This document shows positions 59,719 to 64,000 of a stretch of 64,000 nucleotides of DNA, one piece after another. The notes beneath the pieces were generated by a model. The model had not been told where the DNA came from and searched no databases. It saw nothing but the letters and a program-made list of their open reading frames with translations. The first letter of the stretch is position 1; each line of letters starts with the position of its first letter. Location of the stretch: the NCBI RefSeq assembly GCF_017355885.1, contig NZ_JAFEUU010000006.1:62001-126000 (forward strand). The letters run 5' to 3'. A program made the position numbers and the translations under genes. The DNA comes from Sabulicella rubraurantiaca (GTDB taxonomy: Bacteria > Pseudomonadota > Alphaproteobacteria > Acetobacterales > Acetobacteraceae).

Positions 59719-60884
59719 TGCGCCTCCTGCTGCTTCTCCTGCTGCTCCTGCCCGGCATCGCCCAGGCGCAGCTTTCCGCCCATGTGGACGCCGCCATGGC
59801 GCTCGACGCCGGCGCCCGCGCCATCGCCGCCCAGCGCGAGGTAGCGGCCGCGCGCACCGCCACGGTGCGGTCGCTGACGCCGCTGCCCCCTGCCGTGTCC
59901 GGCTCCTTCCGCTCCGACACGCGCGGCCCGCGCGAGGTGCGGGAGCTGGATGCGGAACTCTCCCTGCCGGTCTGGCTACCTGGCCAGCGCCGGGCCCTTG
60001 CCGGCTCCGTCGCCACCAGCGTGGCGGAGCAAGAGCGCCGCCTCGCGCTGCGGCGGCTGGAGGTGGCCGGGGCGCTGCGCGACGCGTGGTGGAACGCGGC
60101 GGAGGCCGCGCGCGCCGTGCAGCTGGCGCGCGAGCGGCTGACCACCGCCCGCGCCATCGCGGGCGACGTGTCCCGGCGCGCGCGGCTGGGCGACATCCCG
60201 CCCGGCGAGGCACTGCTGGCGCGCAACGAGACCCTGGCCGCCGAACTCGCCCTTTCCCAGGCCGAGGCGGAGCAGGAGCAGGCCCGCGCCCTCTACGCCG
60301 TCGCGACGGGCGGGCTGCAGCCGGACCTCCCTGTGGAGCGCGTGCTGCCGGCCCGTGGGCCGCACCCGCTGCTGGCCGCGGCCGAGGCGGTGCTGGAGAC
60401 CGCATCGGCCCAGGCGCGCTACGTCGCCACCACGCCGCGCGACAACCCGGAGGTTGGGTTTTTCGCTCGCCAGGAGGGCGGCACCGGCACCAACGAGGGC
60501 ACCTCCCTCGGCCTGCGCTTCCGCCTCCCCCTGGCGACGGAGGGCCGCAATGCCCCCCGCCGCGCCCAGGCCCAGGGCGAGGTGACGCGGGCTGCGGCGG
60601 AACTCGCGCAGTCGCGCCGGCAGGTCGCCGCCACCATCAGCCGTGCCGAGGTGGCGCTGCGCGCTTCCGAGGCCAATCTCCGCATCGCCCGGCAGCGCCT
60701 CCAGGTGGCGCGGGAGCAGGAGGCGATCGCCCTCAACGCCTTCCGGGGCGGCGAGACGGGCACGTTCGACCTGTTCCGCGTGCGCCAGCTCCGGCTGGAG
60801 GCGTCGAACGACGAGGGACGCGCGGCCGTGGAGGTGAATCGCGCCCGGTCACGGCTGAACCAGGCGCGGGGGGTCGTGCCCTAG
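59715..60884 (+). CDS. TolC/CzcC-type outer-membrane efflux protein
   Basis: 389 residues. Signal peptide MMRLLLLLLLLLPGIAQAQ. Outer-membrane factor repeats: two halves, each with a helical hairpin (DAWWNAAEAARAVQLARERLTTARAIAGDVSRRARLGDIPPGEALLARN; then VTRAAAELAQSRRQVAATISRAEVALRASEANLRIARQRLQVAREQEAIALNAFRGGETGTFDLFRVRQ). Slightly short for CzcC. Third gene of the efflux operon, no metal sensor gene adjacent. Confidence 0.9.
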   Translation: MMRLLLLLLLLLPGIAQAQLSAHVDAAMALDAGARAIAAQREVAAARTATVRSLTPLPPAVSGSFRSDTRGPREVRELDAELSLPVWLPGQRRALAGSVATSVAEQERRLALRRLEVAGALRDAWWNAAEAARAVQLARERLTTARAIAGDVSRRARLGDIPPGEALLARNETLAAELALSQAEAEQEQARALYAVATGGLQPDLPVERVLPARGPHPLLAAAEAVLETASAQARYVATTPRDNPEVGFFARQEGGTGTNEGTSLGLRFRLPLATEGRNAPRRAQAQGEVTRAAAELAQSRRQVAATISRAEVALRASEANLRIARQRLQVAREQEAIALNAFRGGETGTFDLFRVRQLRLEASNDEGRAAVEVNRARSRLNQARGVVP

Positions 60885-60936
60885 GGCGCGCAAGGAAGCC
60901 ATGCGGTAAGGCGGGCGGGGGCGCGGGCGGGTTTCT

Positions 60937-60963
60937 CTTGACCTGAACCCGGCGCGACCCAAG
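60937..60963 (+). promoter_or_regulatory. Possible heat-shock (sigma-32) or vegetative promoter of hrcA
   Basis: CTTGAC at 60937-60942 is followed after 15 bases by CCCAAG, resembling the alphaproteobacterial RpoH pattern CTTGAA-N-CCCAT. Weak match; 17 bases later the hrcA start is reached. Confidence 0.35.
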
Positions 60964-60979
60964 ACTCCCTGGGCAAAAC

Positions 60980-62053
60980 ATGAACAAGCCCCGCGTGACG
61001 GGCCTCCTGCCCGCCCTTTCGATGTCCCAGGCCCTGGACCCTCGCGCCACCGCCGTGCTGCGCGAGCTGGTGGAGGTGTATGTCCAGACCGGCGAGCCCG
61101 TCGGCTCCCGCACCCTGTCGCGCCGCCTGCCGCTCAACCTTTCCCCCGCTTCCATCCGCAACGTCATGGCCGATCTGGAGGAGGCGGGGCTGCTCTACGC
61201 CCCCCACACCTCCGCCGGGCGCCTGCCGACCGAGCGGGGCCTGCGCCTCTTCGTGGACGGGCTGCTGGAATTCGGCGACCTGTCGGCGGAGGAGCGCGAG
61301 ACCATCGCCGCGCGCTGCGCCGCCCATGGACGGTCGCTCCAGGAGACCCTGGCCGAGGCGGGGCAGATGCTCTCCGGCCTCGCCGGGGCGGCCGGGCTCG
61401 TGGTCGCGCCCAAGGGCGAGGCGGCGGTGCGCCACATCGAGTTCGTGCCCCTCGGCCCCGGCCGCGCCCTGGTGGTGCTGGTGGCCGAGGATGGGCGCGT
61501 CGAGAACCGCGTGATCGAGGTGCCGCCCGGCCTGCCGCCCGCGGCGCTGATCCAGGCCGGCAACTACCTCAACGCCCGCCTTACCGGGCGCACCCTGGAG
61601 GAAACGCGCGAGGCGGTGTCGGAGGAGATCGCCGCCAACCGCACCGCGCTGGACGCACTGACGCATCAGGTGATCGAGGCGGGGCTGGCCACCTGGGCGG
61701 GCGGCTCGGCCGGCTCGCTCATTCTGCGCGGCCAGGCGCGTCTTCTGGAGAACGTGGAGAACCTCGCCCGCGTGCAGGAGATCTCCGCGCTCTTCGAGCG
61801 GCTGGAGGCGCAGGAGACGACGCTGCGCCTGCTGGAACTCGCGCAGCGCGGCGAGGGGGTGCAGATCTTCATCGGCGCGGAGAGCGGGCTGTTCAGCAGC
61901 GCCGGCCTGTCCGTGGTCGTCGCGCCCTTCCGCAACGCGCAGGAGAAGATCGTCGGCGCCATCGGCGTGATCGGCCCGTCGCGTATCAACTATGGCCGGG
62001 TGATCCCGGTGGTGGACTACACGGCGCGGGTGCTGGGCCGCCTCCTCGGCTGA
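60980..62053 (+). CDS. hrcA: Heat-inducible transcription repressor HrcA
   Basis: 357 residues. Binds CIRCE elements of groESL and dnaK operons. N-terminal winged helix LDPRATAVLRELVEVYVQTGEPVGSRTLSRRLPLNLSPASIRNVMADLEEAGLLYAPHTSAGRLPTERG, then GAF-like domain with inserted dimerisation region and C-terminal GAIGVIGPSRINYGRVIPVVDYTARVLG. No CIRCE (TTAGCACTC-N9-GAGTGCTAA) was seen in the window. Followed by a CPBP gene and grpE. Confidence 0.96.
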   Translation: MNKPRVTGLLPALSMSQALDPRATAVLRELVEVYVQTGEPVGSRTLSRRLPLNLSPASIRNVMADLEEAGLLYAPHTSAGRLPTERGLRLFVDGLLEFGDLSAEERETIAARCAAHGRSLQETLAEAGQMLSGLAGAAGLVVAPKGEAAVRHIEFVPLGPGRALVVLVAEDGRVENRVIEVPPGLPPAALIQAGNYLNARLTGRTLEETREAVSEEIAANRTALDALTHQVIEAGLATWAGGSAGSLILRGQARLLENVENLARVQEISALFERLEAQETTLRLLELAQRGEGVQIFIGAESGLFSSAGLSVVVAPFRNAQEKIVGAIGVIGPSRINYGRVIPVVDYTARVLGRLLG

Positions 62054-62082
62054 GGAGGCCGGCCTCCGGTTAGGCCCACTTC

Positions 62083-62760
62083 ATGCGCCGAATCGCCACG
62101 CCTGCCTTTCTGATCCTGCTGGGGCTTCCCGGCCTTCTGTCCCTCCCCGACCTTCCCGGCGTGCCGCGCTGGGCCGTGCTGCTCAATCCCCTGCTGCTTC
62201 TGGTGGCCTTCGCCTTCGCCGGCCAGTTCGCCGCGCCCCGCTGCGGACTCCATCTACGCTCGCCCGAGGCCACGCCCGCTTCGCGCCTCCTCCAGGCGGG
62301 AAGCGGTGCTTTGCTCGGATTTGCCCTCGCCCTCGCCGGCCATCTTGCACGTTCCTGGTGGCAGGCGGCGCCGGGCCTGCCGCCCTCGGTGATCGAGGGC
62401 TGGAGCCTTGCGAGCCTTCGGCTGGGTGTCCTTTACGGCGGGGTGGTGGAGGAGGTGATCCTGCGCTGGGGCGTGATGAGCCTGCTCCTGCTCCCGCTCC
62501 GGCGCATCCTGGCCCGGTGGGACGCGGCGCTTCTCCTCGCCATCCTGCTTTCCGCGCTGCTTTTCGCCGCCCTGCACTTGCCGGCGCTGGCCGCGTCCGG
62601 AGCGCCGCTGGAAGCAGGCGTGGTGCTCCGCACCCTCCTGCTCAACACGGTGGCCGGGTTGCTCTTCGGCTGGATCTTCGCGCGGCGCGACCTGATCGCC
62701 GCCATGCTGGCCCATGCCGGCGCGCATCTCGGCTTCGCCGTCGCTGCGCTGATGGCATGA
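62083..62760 (+). CDS. CPBP-family intramembrane metalloprotease
   Basis: 225 residues, about six transmembrane helices. Type II CAAX-prenyl-protease-like fold: EExxR motif EEVILR (Glu123, Glu124, Arg128), then FAALHLP and HAGAHLGF with the metal-binding histidines. In bacteria this family includes Abi and bacteriocin-immunity proteases; role here unknown. It sits between hrcA and grpE, an unusual insertion, 29 bases after hrcA and 49 bases before grpE. Confidence 0.88.
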   Translation: MRRIATPAFLILLGLPGLLSLPDLPGVPRWAVLLNPLLLLVAFAFAGQFAAPRCGLHLRSPEATPASRLLQAGSGALLGFALALAGHLARSWWQAAPGLPPSVIEGWSLASLRLGVLYGGVVEEVILRWGVMSLLLLPLRRILARWDAALLLAILLSALLFAALHLPALAASGAPLEAGVVLRTLLLNTVAGLLFGWIFARRDLIAAMLAHAGAHLGFAVAALMA

Positions 62761-62809
62761 CAGCCATGCTGGGTTGATCCCCCAAGCCGCGCCGACTACC
62801 TCCCCACCC

Positions 62810-63367
62810 ATGAGCGACACGCCAGACCAGCAACCCGCGCCGGAGGCCGTCAACGACGCCGCCGCGCCCGAGGCCCTTCCCGACCCCACGCCAGAGGAAC
62901 GCATCGCCGCCCTGGAGGCCAAGGTGGCGGAACTCGAATCCGCACTGCTCTATGCCCGCGCCGAGACACAGAACGCCGCGCGCCGCGGCCGCGAGGAGGC
63001 GGAGAAGGCCCGTCTCTTCGCCGTGCAGAAATTCGCGGCCGACGTGGTGGAGACGGCGGAGAACCTCCGCCGCGGCCTGGAATCCCTGCCCCCCGCCGCT
63101 GAGGACGAGCCGGAACTCCTCGCCAAGCTGCGCGGCGGCTTCGAGGGGGTGGAGCGCTTCATGCTTCAGCGGCTGGAAGCCAATGGCATCCAGCGCAAGC
63201 CTGCCCAGGGCGAGAAGTTCGACCCCGAGTTCCACCAGGCGATGAGCGAGGCCCCAGCCCCCGAGGGCGTGGAGCCCGGCACGGTGCTCCAGGCCTGGAG
63301 CAGTGCCTGGACGCTGAATGGCCGCCTATTGAAGCCGGCCATGGTGGTGGTCGCGGCCAAGGCCTGA
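62810..63367 (+). CDS. grpE: Nucleotide exchange factor GrpE
   Basis: 185 residues. Releases ADP from DnaK. Disordered acidic N-terminus, long coiled coil (PEERIAALEAKVAELESALLYARAETQNAARRGREEAEKARLFAVQKFAADVVETAENLRRGLE), then beta-wing domain with FMLQRLEANGIQRKPAQGEKFDPEFHQAMSEAP and GRLLKPAMVVVA. ATG 62810 is the first start that fits. Overlaps the GNAT gene by one base (TGATG). Confidence 0.95.
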   Translation: MSDTPDQQPAPEAVNDAAAPEALPDPTPEERIAALEAKVAELESALLYARAETQNAARRGREEAEKARLFAVQKFAADVVETAENLRRGLESLPPAAEDEPELLAKLRGGFEGVERFMLQRLEANGIQRKPAQGEKFDPEFHQAMSEAPAPEGVEPGTVLQAWSSAWTLNGRLLKPAMVVVAAKA

Positions 63368-63873
63368 TGATCCGGGACATCGGCGAGGCGGATCTTCCTG
63401 CCCTCGCCGCGCTGAACGATTCCGAGGCGTTGCAGGTGAACGCTCTGGGGCTCGAAGGGCTCCGCGCCGCCGCCCGCATCGCCTTCGCGGCGCGCATTGC
63501 TGCGGAGGGCGGCGCCTTTCTCATCGCCTATGACGAGGCAACGCCCGCCCAGGGGCCGAATCATTCCTGGTTCGTCGCGCGCGGCGGGCGCTTCGCTTAT
63601 GTGGACCGGGTGGTGGTGGCGGCCTCGGCGCGGCGCACCGGCCTGGCCCGCGCCCTTTACGCGGACCTCGCTTCCCTGGCGGCGGCGCGCGGCAAGGAGC
63701 TTCTGTGCTGCGAGGTCAATCTCGACCCGCCGAACCCCATCTCTCTTGCCTTCCACGAGATGCTCGGCTTCGCGCCGGCCGGCGAGGCGACCGATCCGCG
63801 CAACGGCAAGCGCGTGCGCTACCTCAGCGCACCGTCATCCGCGATCCTGGCGGCAGCTCGCGGTTCAGGATGA
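63367..63873 (+). CDS. GNAT-family N-acetyltransferase
   Basis: 168 residues. YDRVVVAASARRTGLARALYADLASLAA (seen from Val-Asp-Arg onward) gives the acetyl-CoA loop R-R-T-G-L-A-R, and CEVNLDPPNPISLAFHEMLGFAPAGEATDP the C-terminal signature. Substrate unknown. Start overlaps grpE by one base. Its 3' end overlaps the convergent lipoprotein gene by 50 bases. Confidence 0.87.
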   Translation: MIRDIGEADLPALAALNDSEALQVNALGLEGLRAAARIAFAARIAAEGGAFLIAYDEATPAQGPNHSWFVARGGRFAYVDRVVVAASARRTGLARALYADLASLAAARGKELLCCEVNLDPPNPISLAFHEMLGFAPAGEATDPRNGKRVRYLSAPSSAILAAARGSG

Positions 63874-64000
63874 GCGTGCCGTCCGTGGTGATCTGCCCCA
63901 TCCGGTCCCCGACGCGGCCATAGGGCGTGTCGGGGAAGCCGGAGGCGCCGGGCCGCGTGTCCACCCCGCCGCAAGCGACGAGAAGCAGGGGAAGCAGCAG
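63824..64000 (-). CDS. Small lipoprotein, 5' part outside window
   Basis: The last 58 residues plus stop are visible. The reading enters as LLLPLLLVACGGVDTRPGAS, a signal peptide end with lipobox LVAC, and continues TPYGRVGDRMGQITTDGTLI to the stop at 63824. Only a few N-terminal residues are missing. Resembles short outer-membrane lipoproteins with no known function. It is open over all 59 codons to the edge and begins with a credible lipobox, so it is probably real. Confidence 0.65.
   Translation of the reverse strand: MLLPLLLVACGGVDTRPGASGFPDTPYGRVGDRMGQITTDGTLILNRELPPGSRMTVR

Noticed and set aside
56491-60405. A 1304-codon open frame antisense to the metal efflux genes
   Set aside because: It is a shadow of the GC-rich third positions of the pump genes: low-complexity His/Arg/Ala sequence, no domain, no start context.
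1-64000. tRNA, rRNA, IS elements, prophage, toxin-antitoxin or restriction genes
   Set aside because: Looked for in intergenic gaps and coding content; none could be supported from the sequence.

Overview
The window is a GC-rich (roughly 70%) alphaproteobacterial chromosome segment. Gene families and gene order suggest the Acetobacteraceae (a Roseomonas-like organism): a mnmE-mnmG-rsmG-parA-parB origin-proximal cluster, a SUV3/MgpS-type helicase near hslR, fdxA, carD and sufE, several tripartite-tricarboxylate (Bug) receptors and a PEP-CTERM protein. This placement is inferred from content; no 16S gene is present. I saw no rRNA, tRNA, CRISPR array, insertion sequence or phage gene.

Layout. 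1-2.3 kb: end of an ABC ATPase gene and a two-gene unit of unknown function, one member with a faint EAL-like region. 2.5-5.4 kb: hldE-like kinase, then a convergent lipoprotein transglycosylase with a SPOR domain. 5.6-7.5 kb: DUF4287 protein, cupin and divergent MarR regulator sharing two palindromic operators, and a SlyB-like lipoprotein. 7.6-11.5 kb: proA, an exported hydratase-fold protein, nadD, rsfS, rlmH. 11.6-14.5 kb: PEP-CTERM protein with a sigma-54-type promoter, an AT-rich regulatory gap, a TRAP receptor and a glycine-zipper lipoprotein. 14.7-18.6 kb: GNAT enzyme, quinone reductase plus ogt, a 2Fe-2S ferredoxin leading into mnmE. 18.7-22.8 kb: mnmG, rsmG, parA, parB, with two parS sites on the mnmG/rsmG junction.

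22.8-30.6 kb: serine hydrolase, Bug receptor, Ldh-family dehydrogenase, SpoU methyltransferase, then a complete Mla-type lipid transporter operon (STAS-permease, ATPase, MCE protein, auxiliary lipoprotein). 30.2-38.3 kb: sufE, carD, fdxA, hslR and helicase on the minus strand, interrupted by two plus-strand genes (a lower-GC methyltransferase and a GT39-like glycosyltransferase). 38.4-43.7 kb: MFS transporter, dnaB, alr and a second Mla-type permease/ATPase pair without its MCE partner.

44-54.6 kb: YCII protein, DMT exporter, FkbM methyltransferase, erythromycin-esterase-like protein, SPW membrane protein behind an EcfG-type stress promoter, Bug receptor, a GST/cupin/methyltransferase operon, gloB with a divergent methyltransferase, a lipoprotein, dut and coaBC. 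54.6-64 kb: SDR enzyme, a CzcCBA/Cus-like metal efflux operon, hrcA, a CPBP protease, grpE, a GNAT enzyme and the 3' end of a small lipoprotein gene.

Most genes are housekeeping functions (chromosome segregation, tRNA/rRNA modification, NAD, proline, cell wall, chaperone control) with envelope-lipid, metal-efflux and uptake functions between them. The most informative observations are regulatory: the parS pair containing the rsmG start codon, the sigma-54 element of the PEP-CTERM gene, and the EcfG promoter of the SPW gene.
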